A stretch of 64,000 nucleotides of DNA from Rodentibacter caecimuris (lineage in GTDB: Bacteria; Pseudomonadota; Gammaproteobacteria; Enterobacterales; Pasteurellaceae), in assembly GCF_024622045.1 (NCBI RefSeq), contig NZ_JANKBP010000005.1, one strand, 5' to 3'. Shown piece after piece: positions 42,390-50,592 of the stretch. The first letter of the stretch is position 1. The number at the start of each line of letters is the position of its first letter. The position numbers and the translations under genes were made by a program. The notes under the pieces are model-generated. The model was not told the origin of the DNA. It did not search any database and saw only the letters and a program-made list of their open reading frames with translations.

Positions 42390-44006
42390 ATGACAGACTT
42401 AAACAAAGTAATTAAAGCGCTTGAAACCCTTGGTATTTATGACGTAAAAGAAGTTGTCTATAACCCAAGCTACGAGCAATTATTTGAGGAAGAAACCAAA
42501 CCCGGATTGGAGGGTTTTGAAAAAGGGACATTAACCAATACCGGCGCCGTAGCCGTTGATACCGGTATCTTTACCGGCCGTTCACCGAAAGATAAATATA
42601 TTGTTTTGGATGAAAAAACCAAAGATACCGTTTGGTGGACATCCGAAGCCGCAAAAAATGATAATAAACCGATGAATCAAGCGACTTGGCAAAGCTTAAA
42701 AGACTTGGTGACTAAACAACTATCCCGTAAGCGTTTGTTTGTCGTTGATGGTTTCTGCGGCGCGAGCGAAAAAGATCGTATCGCCGTTCGTATCGTCACT
42801 GAAGTGGCATGGCAAGCGCATTTTGTGAAAAATATGTTCATCCGTCCAACAGAGGAACAACTGAAAGACTTTGAACCTGACTTTGTCGTAATGAACGGCT
42901 CAAAAGTGACCAATCCAAACTGGAAAGAACAGGGTTTAAATTCTGAAAATTTTGTTGCGTTCAATTTAACTGAGGGAATTCAATTAATCGGCGGTACTTG
43001 GTACGGCGGTGAAATGAAAAAAGGGATGTTCTCCATGATGAACTACTTCCTACCGTTAAAAGGCGTAGGTGCAATGCACTGCTCCGCGAACGTTGGTAAA
43101 GATGGTGATGTTGCTATTTTCTTCGGGTTATCCGGTACCGGTAAAACGACGCTTTCAACCGATCCGAAACGTGAATTAATCGGTGATGATGAACACGGCT
43201 GGGATGATGTCGGTGTCTTCAACTTTGAAGGCGGGTGCTATGCCAAAACCATTCATCTTTCTGAAGCAAACGAGCCGGATATTTATCGTGCAATCCGCCG
43301 TGATGCGTTGTTAGAAAATGTTGTTGTACGTGCTGACGGTTCTATTGATTTCGATGACGCATCAAAAACCGAAAATACACGTGTATCTTACCCGATTCAC
43401 CATATTGATAATATCGTTAAACCGATTTCCCGTGCAGACCATGCAACTAAAGTGATTTTCTTAACGGCTGATGCTTTTGGTGTTTTACCGCCGGTTTCTA
43501 AATTAACACCGGAACAAACCAAATACTATTTCTTATCTGGTTTCACTGCAAAATTGGCAGGTACGGAACGAGGCATTACCGAGCCAACGCCAACTTTCTC
43601 CGCCTGTTTTGGTGCGGCTTTCCTAACTCTGCACCCGACACAGTATGCTGAAGTGTTGGTAAAACGAATGGAAGCGGCAGGTGCAGAAGCCTATTTAGTC
43701 AATACCGGTTGGAACGGCACGGGCAAACGTATCTCGATTAAAGATACCCGAGGTATTATTGACGCTATCTTAGACGGCTCAATCGAAAAAGCGGAAATGG
43801 GTAAATTACCAATCTTTAACTTAACGATTCCAAAAGTGTTGCCGGGCGTCGATTCTGCGATTTTAGATCCGCGTGATACCTATGCCGACAAAGATCAATG
43901 GCAAGCAAAAGCGAAAGACTTGGCGGGTCGTTTTGTGAAAAACTTTGAGAAATATGCAACCAATGCTGAAGGTAAAGCATTAATCTCAGCAGGCCCTGAA
44001 GCATAA
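42390..44006 (+). CDS. pckA: Phosphoenolpyruvate carboxykinase (ATP)
   Basis: 538 residues; interconverts oxaloacetate + ATP with PEP + CO2 + ADP. The P-loop GLSGTGKTTLS lies near residues 249-259, with upstream substrate motif TGRSPKDKY and MHCSANVG and downstream DDEHGWD metal site. In succinate-producing Pasteurellaceae this enzyme often runs in the CO2-fixing direction (known), which fits the neighbouring anaerobic gene aspA. A ribosome site GAGG lies 8 bp upstream of the ATG. Confidence 0.97.
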   Translation: MTDLNKVIKALETLGIYDVKEVVYNPSYEQLFEEETKPGLEGFEKGTLTNTGAVAVDTGIFTGRSPKDKYIVLDEKTKDTVWWTSEAAKNDNKPMNQATWQSLKDLVTKQLSRKRLFVVDGFCGASEKDRIAVRIVTEVAWQAHFVKNMFIRPTEEQLKDFEPDFVVMNGSKVTNPNWKEQGLNSENFVAFNLTEGIQLIGGTWYGGEMKKGMFSMMNYFLPLKGVGAMHCSANVGKDGDVAIFFGLSGTGKTTLSTDPKRELIGDDEHGWDDVGVFNFEGGCYAKTIHLSEANEPDIYRAIRRDALLENVVVRADGSIDFDDASKTENTRVSYPIHHIDNIVKPISRADHATKVIFLTADAFGVLPPVSKLTPEQTKYYFLSGFTAKLAGTERGITEPTPTFSACFGAAFLTLHPTQYAEVLVKRMEAAGAEAYLVNTGWNGTGKRISIKDTRGIIDAILDGSIEKAEMGKLPIFNLTIPKVLPGVDSAILDPRDTYADKDQWQAKAKDLAGRFVKNFEKYATNAEGKALISAGPEA

Positions 44007-44029
44007 TCGGAAAATATCTTACGTAATTC

Positions 44030-44057
44030 AACCGCACTTTTCAGTGCGGTTTTTTTC
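44030..44057 (+). terminator. pckA terminator made of paired uptake signals
   Basis: AACCGCACT/AGTGCGGTT stem (44030-44038 with 44043-44051), TTTC loop, followed by a run of seven T. Confidence 0.88.
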
Positions 44058-44141
44058 GTTAGATATTCGCACCGACAAGTCAGCCCTATATAATTTTTAA
44101 TTCCGCTACACAAAACTTAGGCAATCTTGACTGTTTTTTAG

Positions 44142-44174
44142 CAATAAAAAAGTGTGGTCAATTTGACCACACTT
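44142..44174 (-). terminator. aspA terminator with a paired base change in both arms
   Basis: A perfect 25-base palindrome AAGTGTGGTCAA-T-TTGACCACACTT (44150-44174) followed on the minus strand by TTTTTTATTG. Both arms carry the same C-to-T/G-to-A change relative to the uptake signal core, so the hairpin is preserved although the signal is lost. Confidence 0.85.
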
Positions 44175-44194
44175 GGTTCTCTTAACTTATAAAA

Positions 44195-45613
44195 CTATTT
44201 ATTTAATTTTGCCTTATAAGTCGGATTCATCAGGTTCTCAACAGAGAGAATATCATCTAATTGTTCTGCGGTGAGTAATCCTTTTTCTAACACGACTTCG
44301 CGTACACCCTTACCGGTTTCGGCACAAATTTTACCGACTAAATCACCATTATGGTGGCCAATAAATGGGTTTAAGTAAGTCACAATACCGATTGAGTTAA
44401 ACACATAGTTTTCGCAAATTTCTTTATTTACGGTGATTCCGTCAACACATTTATCACGTAAATTGACACAAGCGTTAGTTAAAATGTCGATAGATTCAAA
44501 CATAGCTTGACCGATTACCGGTTCCATTACATTTAATTGTAATTGACCCGCCTCAGAGGCAAAAGTCACGGTAGTATCGTTACCAATCACTTTAAAGCAG
44601 ACTTGATTTACTACTTCAGGCACAACCGGATTCACTTTTGCCGGCATAATGGAAGAACCGGCTTGCAACTCAGGAAGATTGATTTCTTTTAATCCTGCAC
44701 GCGGACCGGAAGAAAGTAAACGTAAGTCATTACATACTTTAGAAAGTTTTACTGCGGTGCGTTTTAATGCGCCATGTACCATGACGTAGGCTCCGCAGTC
44801 AGAGGTTGCTTCAATTAAGTTTTCAGCCAACACGCACGGTAAACCGGTTACTTCCGCTAGGTGTTTCACAGCAAGTTGCGCATAGCCCTGCGGTGTGTTT
44901 AAACCGGTACCGATTGCCGTCGCACCAAGGTTAACCTCAAGTAATAATTCGGCGGTACGTTTTAAATTACGGACTTCTTCTTCAAGCAATATTGCGAAGG
45001 CTTTAAATTCTTGTCCTACGGTCATTGGCACCGCATCTTGCAACTGAGTACGCCCCATTTTCAGTATGTTATTGAATTCTTTTGCCTTGTTTTCAAACCC
45101 TTCTTGCAGGTATTGAATTTTATCAACCAGTTTTAAAATACTGTTATATACTGCAATACGGAAACCGGTAGGATAAGCATCGTTAGTCGATTGACTGGCG
45201 TTCACGTGATCCATTGGATCTAAGAATTGGTATTCCCCTTTTTGATGACCCAGTTTTTCCAACGCAAGATTCGCAACCACTTCATTGGTATTCATATTTA
45301 CCGAAGTGCCCGCACCGCCCTGATATACATCTGACGGAAATTGATCAATACATTTACCGGTCGTCAAAATTTCATCGCAGGCTGAAACAATCGCTTTTGC
45401 GATATCTGCCGGAATAGCGCCTAACTCGCCGTTCGCTAAAGCGGTAGCTTTTTTTACCATCACCATACCGCGTACAAATTCCGGTACGTCAGAAATGGTC
45501 ACATTAGAAATATTGAAATTTTCAACCGCTCTTAGCGTATGGATACCCCAGTAAGCATCCGCCGGTACTTCACGTTCACCCAATAAATCCACTTCTTTTC
45601 TAAATTGTGTCAT
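44195..45613 (-). CDS. aspA: Aspartate ammonia-lyase (aspartase)
   Basis: 472 residues; converts L-aspartate to fumarate and ammonia, supplying fumarate for anaerobic respiration. The fumarase/aspartase signature GSSIMPAKVNP is present near residue 320, and GVREVVLEKGLL near the end. ATG 45613 is chosen because AGGTGAG lies just before it; a GTG three codons upstream is part of that site. A good FNR-like box lies upstream. Convergent with pckA, divergent from groESL. Confidence 0.96.
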   Translation of the reverse strand: MTQFRKEVDLLGEREVPADAYWGIHTLRAVENFNISNVTISDVPEFVRGMVMVKKATALANGELGAIPADIAKAIVSACDEILTTGKCIDQFPSDVYQGGAGTSVNMNTNEVVANLALEKLGHQKGEYQFLDPMDHVNASQSTNDAYPTGFRIAVYNSILKLVDKIQYLQEGFENKAKEFNNILKMGRTQLQDAVPMTVGQEFKAFAILLEEEVRNLKRTAELLLEVNLGATAIGTGLNTPQGYAQLAVKHLAEVTGLPCVLAENLIEATSDCGAYVMVHGALKRTAVKLSKVCNDLRLLSSGPRAGLKEINLPELQAGSSIMPAKVNPVVPEVVNQVCFKVIGNDTTVTFASEAGQLQLNVMEPVIGQAMFESIDILTNACVNLRDKCVDGITVNKEICENYVFNSIGIVTYLNPFIGHHNGDLVGKICAETGKGVREVVLEKGLLTAEQLDDILSVENLMNPTYKAKLNK

Positions 45614-45675
45614 TTTTCTCACCTATTTGAGTTAATTAACCTGCCAACATTATAGAAATTTTCATAAGAAAAAAA

Positions 45676-45689
45676 TTGATTGAGATCAC
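45676..45689. promoter_or_regulatory. FNR-like site upstream of aspA
   Basis: TTGATTGAGATCAC matches the FNR consensus TTGAT-N4-ATCAA at nine of ten positions. It is about 63-76 bp upstream of the aspA start, in the shared region with groES. Its complement begins TGTGATCT, so it also resembles a CRP half-site. Anaerobic induction of aspA is known in E. coli. Confidence 0.65.
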
Positions 45690-45767
45690 ATTTTTGAATG
45701 AGGCTTCAAGACATATTTTCATCATTCAAATTAGTTTTTTTAGGGCTAAAAATTTTTAAATTTTTCT

Positions 45768-45795
45768 CTTGAAAGTAAAATTTTTATTCCCATAT
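45768..45795 (+). promoter_or_regulatory. Sigma-32 (heat-shock) promoter for groESL
   Basis: CTTGAAA (45768-45774), 14-bp spacer and CCCATAT (45789-45795): a perfect match to the sigma-32 consensus. It lies about 40 bp upstream of groES. No CIRCE element is seen, so control is through sigma-32 rather than HrcA. Confidence 0.9.
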
Positions 45796-45835
45796 AAGGT
45801 GGGAATTTCACATTTTTTAAAGAAGGAAATTAATC

Positions 45836-46126
45836 ATGAATATTCGTCCATTACACGATCGTTTGATTATCAAACGTGAAGAAGTTGAAACCTTATCGGC
45901 AGGCGGTATCGTATTAACCGGCTCTGCGGCGACAAAATCAACCCGTGCAAAAGTATTAGCGGTGGGAAAAGGTCGTATTTTGGAAAATGGCACAGTTCAA
46001 CCTTTGGATGTTAAAGTAGGTGATACGGTGATTTTCAATGACGGTTATGGTGTGAAAAGCGAAAAAATCGACGGAGAAGAAGTATTAATCATCTCTGAAA
46101 GCGATGTTTTAGCGATTGTTGAATAA
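45836..46126 (+). CDS. groES: Co-chaperonin GroES
   Basis: 96 residues, the lid of the GroEL folding chamber. Conserved MNIRPLHDRLIIKRE start, mobile loop with SAGGIVLTGSAATKS (about residues 21-35) that contacts GroEL, and C-terminal VLIISESDVLAIVE. Preceded by AGAAGGAA. First gene of groES-groEL under a sigma-32 promoter. An uptake signal (complement) lies in the 56-bp gap before groEL. Confidence 0.98.
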   Translation: MNIRPLHDRLIIKREEVETLSAGGIVLTGSAATKSTRAKVLAVGKGRILENGTVQPLDVKVGDTVIFNDGYGVKSEKIDGEEVLIISESDVLAIVE

Positions 46127-46182
46127 AACTTCACAAAAAATCACCGCACTTTGAAACAAATTAAATGAAAGGAAACAATAAA

Positions 46183-47826
46183 ATGGCAGCAAAAGACGTA
46201 AAATTTGGTAATGATGCGCGCGTAAAAATGTTAAACGGCGTGAACGTATTAGCGGATGCAGTGAAAGTAACTCTTGGTCCGAAAGGTCGTAATGTTATTT
46301 TAGATAAATCATTCGGAGCGCCAACCATCACTAAAGATGGTGTATCTGTAGCGCGTGAAATTGAATTAGAAGATAAATTTGAAAACATGGGCGCACAAAT
46401 GGTGAAAGAGGTTGCCTCTAAAGCCAATGATGCCGCAGGTGACGGTACAACCACCGCAACCGTTCTTGCACAGGCAATTGTCAGCGAAGGCTTAAAAGCC
46501 GTAGCGGCAGGCATGAACCCCATGGATTTAAAACGCGGTATTGATAAAGCAGTCAGTGCGGTTGTTTCTGAGCTTAAAAATCTTTCTAAACCTTGCGAAA
46601 CGTCAAAAGAAATTGAACAAGTAGGGACAATTTCGGCAAATTCAGACAGCGTTGTCGGTCAATTGATCGCACAGGCGATGGAAAAAGTGGGTAAAGAAGG
46701 TGTAATCACCGTGGAAGACGGTACCGGTTTGGAAGATGAACTTGCCGTAGTAGAAGGGATGCAATTCGATCGCGGTTATCTCTCTCCGTACTTTATTAAT
46801 AAACCGGAAGCCGCAATTGTTGAATTAGACAACCCATACATTTTATTGGTAGATAAAAAAATCTCCAATATCCGTGAATTACTACCGGTGTTGGAAGCCG
46901 TAGCAAAAGCAGGTAAACCATTACTCATCATTGCTGAAGATGTGGAAGGTGAAGCACTTGCAACTTTAGTCGTGAATACCATGCGCGGTATTGTAAAAGT
47001 GGCAGCAGTAAAAGCACCTGGCTTTGGTGATCGTCGTAAAGCAATGTTACAAGATATTGCTATCTTAACGGCAGGTACCGTAATTTCCGAAGAAATCGGT
47101 ATGGAGCTTGAAAAAGCGACATTAGAAGATCTTGGTCAAGCAAAACGTGTTGTGATCAATAAAGATAATACAACCATTATTGACGGTATCGGCGACCAAG
47201 CGCAAATCAATGGCCGTGTCGCACAAATTCGTCAGCAAATCGAAGAATCCACGTCTGATTATGATAAAGAAAAACTTCAAGAACGTGTGGCTAAATTAGC
47301 CGGCGGTGTTGCTGTTATCAAAGTTGGTGCGGCGACCGAAGTAGAAATGAAAGAGAAAAAAGACCGTGTTGACGACGCATTACACGCCACTCGTGCGGCA
47401 GTAGAAGAAGGTATCGTTGCCGGCGGCGGTGTTGCGCTGGTTCGAGCAGCGTCTAAAGTTGCGACAACATTAAACGGTGATAACGAAGAACAAAACGTGG
47501 GAATCAAACTTGCGTTACGCGCAATGGAAGCACCTTTACGTCAAATCGTGACTAACGCGGGCGAAGAAGCCTCTGTGGTTGCAAGCGCAGTAAAAGCCGG
47601 TGAAGGCAACTTTGGTTACAATGCCAGCACTGAACAATATGGCGATATGTTGGAAATGGGTATCTTAGATCCAACCAAAGTAACCCGTTCTGCATTACAA
47701 TTTGCCGCATCTGTAGCAGGTTTGATGATTACTACGGAATGTATGGTAACCGAGCTACCAAAAGATGAAAAAGCAGACTTAGGTGCCGGTATGGGCGGCA
47801 TGGGTGGTATGGGCGGAATGATGTAA
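46183..47826 (+). CDS. groEL: Chaperonin GroEL
   Basis: 547 residues from ATG 46183, with AAAGGA upstream; an in-frame ATG at 46165 overlaps this site. Equatorial nucleotide-binding motif GDGTTTATVLAQ (about residues 86-97), hinge and apical domains intact, and the flexible GGM-repeat tail. It forms the double ring that folds proteins with GroES and ATP. A terminator follows. Confidence 0.98.
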   Translation: MAAKDVKFGNDARVKMLNGVNVLADAVKVTLGPKGRNVILDKSFGAPTITKDGVSVAREIELEDKFENMGAQMVKEVASKANDAAGDGTTTATVLAQAIVSEGLKAVAAGMNPMDLKRGIDKAVSAVVSELKNLSKPCETSKEIEQVGTISANSDSVVGQLIAQAMEKVGKEGVITVEDGTGLEDELAVVEGMQFDRGYLSPYFINKPEAAIVELDNPYILLVDKKISNIRELLPVLEAVAKAGKPLLIIAEDVEGEALATLVVNTMRGIVKVAAVKAPGFGDRRKAMLQDIAILTAGTVISEEIGMELEKATLEDLGQAKRVVINKDNTTIIDGIGDQAQINGRVAQIRQQIEESTSDYDKEKLQERVAKLAGGVAVIKVGAATEVEMKEKKDRVDDALHATRAAVEEGIVAGGGVALVRAASKVATTLNGDNEEQNVGIKLALRAMEAPLRQIVTNAGEEASVVASAVKAGEGNFGYNASTEQYGDMLEMGILDPTKVTRSALQFAASVAGLMITTECMVTELPKDEKADLGAGMGGMGGMGGMM

Positions 47827-47845
47827 TCGCCACCTATCATCAAAT

Positions 47846-47888
47846 AAAAAGTGCGGTCGTTTTCCAATGGAAAGCGATCGCTTTTTTA
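47846..47888 (+). terminator. groESL terminator
   Basis: A long stem 47853-47865 with 47869-47881 (GCGGTCG paired to CGATCGC through one G-U, then TTTCC/GGAAA), with a short AAT loop and a T run. The left arm contains an intact uptake signal; the right arm does not. Confidence 0.8.
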
Positions 47889-47935
47889 TTTATAAAGGTT
47901 TACACTGAAAAGAATTTTTATCATGGAAATAAATA

Positions 47936-48484
47936 ATGACAATTTCTCAAAACGAACTTAACAAACAACTCCAATCTTCCGGTATCGGTATTAACGCAAC
48001 GGAACTTCACGGCTTTCTAAGCGGATTAATTTGTGGTGGCATCAAAGATCAAAGTTGGCAACCACTGCTCTACCAATTTACTCACGATAATCACGCTTAT
48101 CCGACCGCACTTTTAGAACAAGTAAGTGAACTTTATCAAACAATTTCTGAAACATTGGCAGATGTCGAAAGTTTTTCTTTTGAATTGGGATTAATTGAGA
48201 GCGAAAATGTATTCACACGTGCAGATAGCCTATCCGAATGGTCAAATCATTTTTTACTCGGATTAGGATTAGCACAGCCTCATTTAGACAAAGAAAAAGG
48301 TGAAATCGGTGAGGCCGTAGCTGATTTACATGATATTTGCCAATTGGGCTATGATGAAAACGATGATGAAGAGGAAATGAACGAAGCGCTTGAAGAAATC
48401 ATTGAATACGTAAGAACTATCGCAACATTGTTCTACACACAATTTAATCAAGCATCAAACACGGAAAAACCAGTATTACACTAA
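47936..48484 (+). CDS. ygfB: YgfB/UPF0149 family protein
   Basis: 182 residues, all-helical and acidic, with the family pattern ELHGFLSGLICGG near residues 22-34 and the acidic stretch ENDDEEEMNEALEEI near 140-155. No catalytic motif. Function in this organism is unknown; in other gamma-proteobacteria it is found directly before pepP, as here, with 29 bp between. An uptake signal encodes T-A-L in the middle. Confidence 0.9.
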   Translation: MTISQNELNKQLQSSGIGINATELHGFLSGLICGGIKDQSWQPLLYQFTHDNHAYPTALLEQVSELYQTISETLADVESFSFELGLIESENVFTRADSLSEWSNHFLLGLGLAQPHLDKEKGEIGEAVADLHDICQLGYDENDDEEEMNEALEEIIEYVRTIATLFYTQFNQASNTEKPVLH

Positions 48485-48513
48485 CGAAAAAACACACATA
48501 AAAGGAGAGAAAA

Positions 48514-49812
48514 ATGGATCTTGCGTATATGCTCGAATTGCCCCAAGAAGAATTTATTGAACGTCGGAAACGGGTTTTGGCAAACATGCAGCCTCATTCT
48601 GCGTTGTTACTGTTTTCCGAAATTGAAAAACGTCGCAACAATGATTGTACTTTTCCCTTTCGCCAAGATAGCTACTTTTGGTATTTAACCGGTTTTAATG
48701 AGCCTAATGCCGCTTTGCTATTAGTGAAAACCGCACAATCGGAAAAGGCGATTATCTTTCTTCGACCGCGAGATCCTTTACTTGAAACTTGGAATGGGCG
48801 TCGTTTAGGTGTTGAACGAGCCCCACAAAAACTCAAGCTAGACGAGGCCTACTCTATTGATGATTTTAGTGTCGTTTTTCCTAAAATGACCAAAAATCTG
48901 ACCGCACTTTATTATATGCCTGAATTTCATTTATGGGGGGATAAGCTGCTTTCAGAAAGTGCGGTTAATTTTACGGAAGTTTTAGATTGGCGTCCTATGA
49001 TTAGCGAAATGCGTCTGATTAAATCCCCCAATGAAATCCGCTTAATGCAACAAGCAGGGCAAATTAGCGCATTAGCACATATTAGAGCAATGCAAAAAAC
49101 CCTCCCTAATCGTTTTGAATATGAAATTGAAAGTGAAATTTTGCACGAATTTAACCGCCATGGCGCACGTTTTGCATCTTACAATTCGATTATCGCCGGT
49201 GGAGATAATGCCTGTATTTTGCATTACACAGAAAATGATCAACCCTTGAAAGAAGGCGATTTAGTTTTAATCGATGCCGGTTGTGAATTTGCGATGTATG
49301 CAGGGGATATTACACGCACATTTCCAGTCAACGGTAAATTTAGCCAAGCTCAACGTGAAATTTATGAGCTCGTTCTAAAAGCACAAAAACGCGCTATTGA
49401 ATTATTAGTGCCGGGTAATTCAATAAAGACTGTAAATGATGAGGTGATCCGTATAAAAGTACAGGGCTTAGTTGAGTTAGGTATCTTGCATGGAAATGTA
49501 GATGAACTCATTGAACAGAAAGCCTACCGTCAATTTTATATGCACGGATTAGGCCATTGGCTCGGCTTAGACGTACACGATGTAGGTGAATATGGCGAAG
49601 AACGCAGCCGCACTTTAGAAGTTGGCATGGTGATTACGGTGGAACCCGGTTTGTATATTTCCGAAGACGCCGATGTGCCGGAACAATATAAAGGAATTGG
49701 TGTACGTATCGAAGATAATTTATTAATGACGGAATACGGCAATAAAATCTTAACAGCAGCGGTACCAAAAGAAATCGAAGAGATTGAAAATCTAATGGAA
49801 AAAGACCGGTAA
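48514..49812 (+). CDS. pepP: Xaa-Pro aminopeptidase PepP
   Basis: 432 residues, an M24B metallopeptidase that removes N-terminal residues preceding proline. N-terminal creatinase-like domain (about residues 1-170) and pita-bread catalytic domain with the dinuclear metal ligands in LIDAGCEFAMYAGDITRTF, GLGHWLGLDVHD, VEPGLY and VRIEDN. Good ribosome site AAGGAG. Second gene after ygfB. Two uptake signals lie inside, one encoding T-A-L and one S-A-V. Confidence 0.95.
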   Translation: MDLAYMLELPQEEFIERRKRVLANMQPHSALLLFSEIEKRRNNDCTFPFRQDSYFWYLTGFNEPNAALLLVKTAQSEKAIIFLRPRDPLLETWNGRRLGVERAPQKLKLDEAYSIDDFSVVFPKMTKNLTALYYMPEFHLWGDKLLSESAVNFTEVLDWRPMISEMRLIKSPNEIRLMQQAGQISALAHIRAMQKTLPNRFEYEIESEILHEFNRHGARFASYNSIIAGGDNACILHYTENDQPLKEGDLVLIDAGCEFAMYAGDITRTFPVNGKFSQAQREIYELVLKAQKRAIELLVPGNSIKTVNDEVIRIKVQGLVELGILHGNVDELIEQKAYRQFYMHGLGHWLGLDVHDVGEYGEERSRTLEVGMVITVEPGLYISEDADVPEQYKGIGVRIEDNLLMTEYGNKILTAAVPKEIEEIENLMEKDR

Positions 49813-49905
49813 TTTCTCAAAATGTGATCTAGAGCAAGTTTTTTTAAATGGTGAAATGCTACTATCCTAGCAGAGTAAATAAGTCCAACAGATAAGGAGT
49901 CGATT

Positions 49906-50331
49906 ATGTATAAACATGTTTTAGTCGCCGTGGATCTTTCAGATGAAAGTGAATTCTTAGTAAAAAAAGCGGTAGGAATTGCAAAACGTCATGAGGCGAA
50001 ACTTTCAATCATCCACGTAGATGTAAACTTTTCGGATCTTTATACCGGATTGATTGATGTCAATATGTATTCTATGCAAGATCGAATTTCAAGTGAGACT
50101 CAAAAAGCATTGTTGGAACTCGCAGAGCAAGCTGATTATCCTATTTTAGAGAAATTGAGCGGTAGTGGTGATCTCGGACAGGTGCTGACCGATGCGATAG
50201 AACAGTATGATGTTGATTTATTGGTTACAGGTCATCACCAAGATTTTTGGAGTAAGTTAATGTCTTCAACACGCCAAGTAATGAATACGATTAAAATTGA
50301 TATGTTAGTCGTTCCACTTCTTGACGATTAA
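49906..50331 (+). CDS. uspA: Universal stress protein UspA
   Basis: 141 residues, starting MYKHVLVAVDLSDESE as in E. coli UspA. The C-terminal ATP-binding Gly motif (G-2x-G-9x-G-S/T) is absent or weak (VTGHHQDFWSKLMSSTRQV), as in true UspA rather than UspF/G. A small cytoplasmic dimeric protein made in stasis. A possible CRP half-site TGTGATCT lies about 80 bp upstream. Single-gene unit. Confidence 0.92.
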   Translation: MYKHVLVAVDLSDESEFLVKKAVGIAKRHEAKLSIIHVDVNFSDLYTGLIDVNMYSMQDRISSETQKALLELAEQADYPILEKLSGSGDLGQVLTDAIEQYDVDLLVTGHHQDFWSKLMSSTRQVMNTIKIDMLVVPLLDD

Positions 50332-50372
50332 ATAACAGTTGTTGCCTATTTTTAAACTGAAAAATAAACTTC

Positions 50373-50416
50373 AACCGTACTTCTTGCATTATGTAGTGAA
50401 GTGCGGTTTTTATTTT
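50373..50416 (+). terminator. uspA terminator
   Basis: 11-bp stem AACCGTACTTC/GAAGTGCGGTT (50373-50383 with 50398-50408), with one G-U pair, followed by a T-rich run. The right arm is an intact uptake signal, the left a one-base variant. Confidence 0.8.
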
Positions 50417-50592
50417 TAGATTTTAGCGGATATTTTATCTAATGACATTTTTCCACAAGGAAAATAACAAATCGCTCAAATAACAAACAACATTAGATAA
50501 TCACACGTAAAAAGTTTTTATAAACTCAAAAAATATGCAACAATGGAGCGCTTTACTTTTTAACTTTAAATTATTTTTACAACGGGTTTATG

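Noticed and set aside
46161..46523. 120-residue frame antisense to groEL
   Set aside because: Long antisense frames opposite strongly codon-biased genes are common; nothing else supports it.
49813..49905. CRP site upstream of uspA
   Set aside because: Only one half (TGTGATCT) matches well; the other half is poor, so it is mentioned with uspA but not listed as a site.
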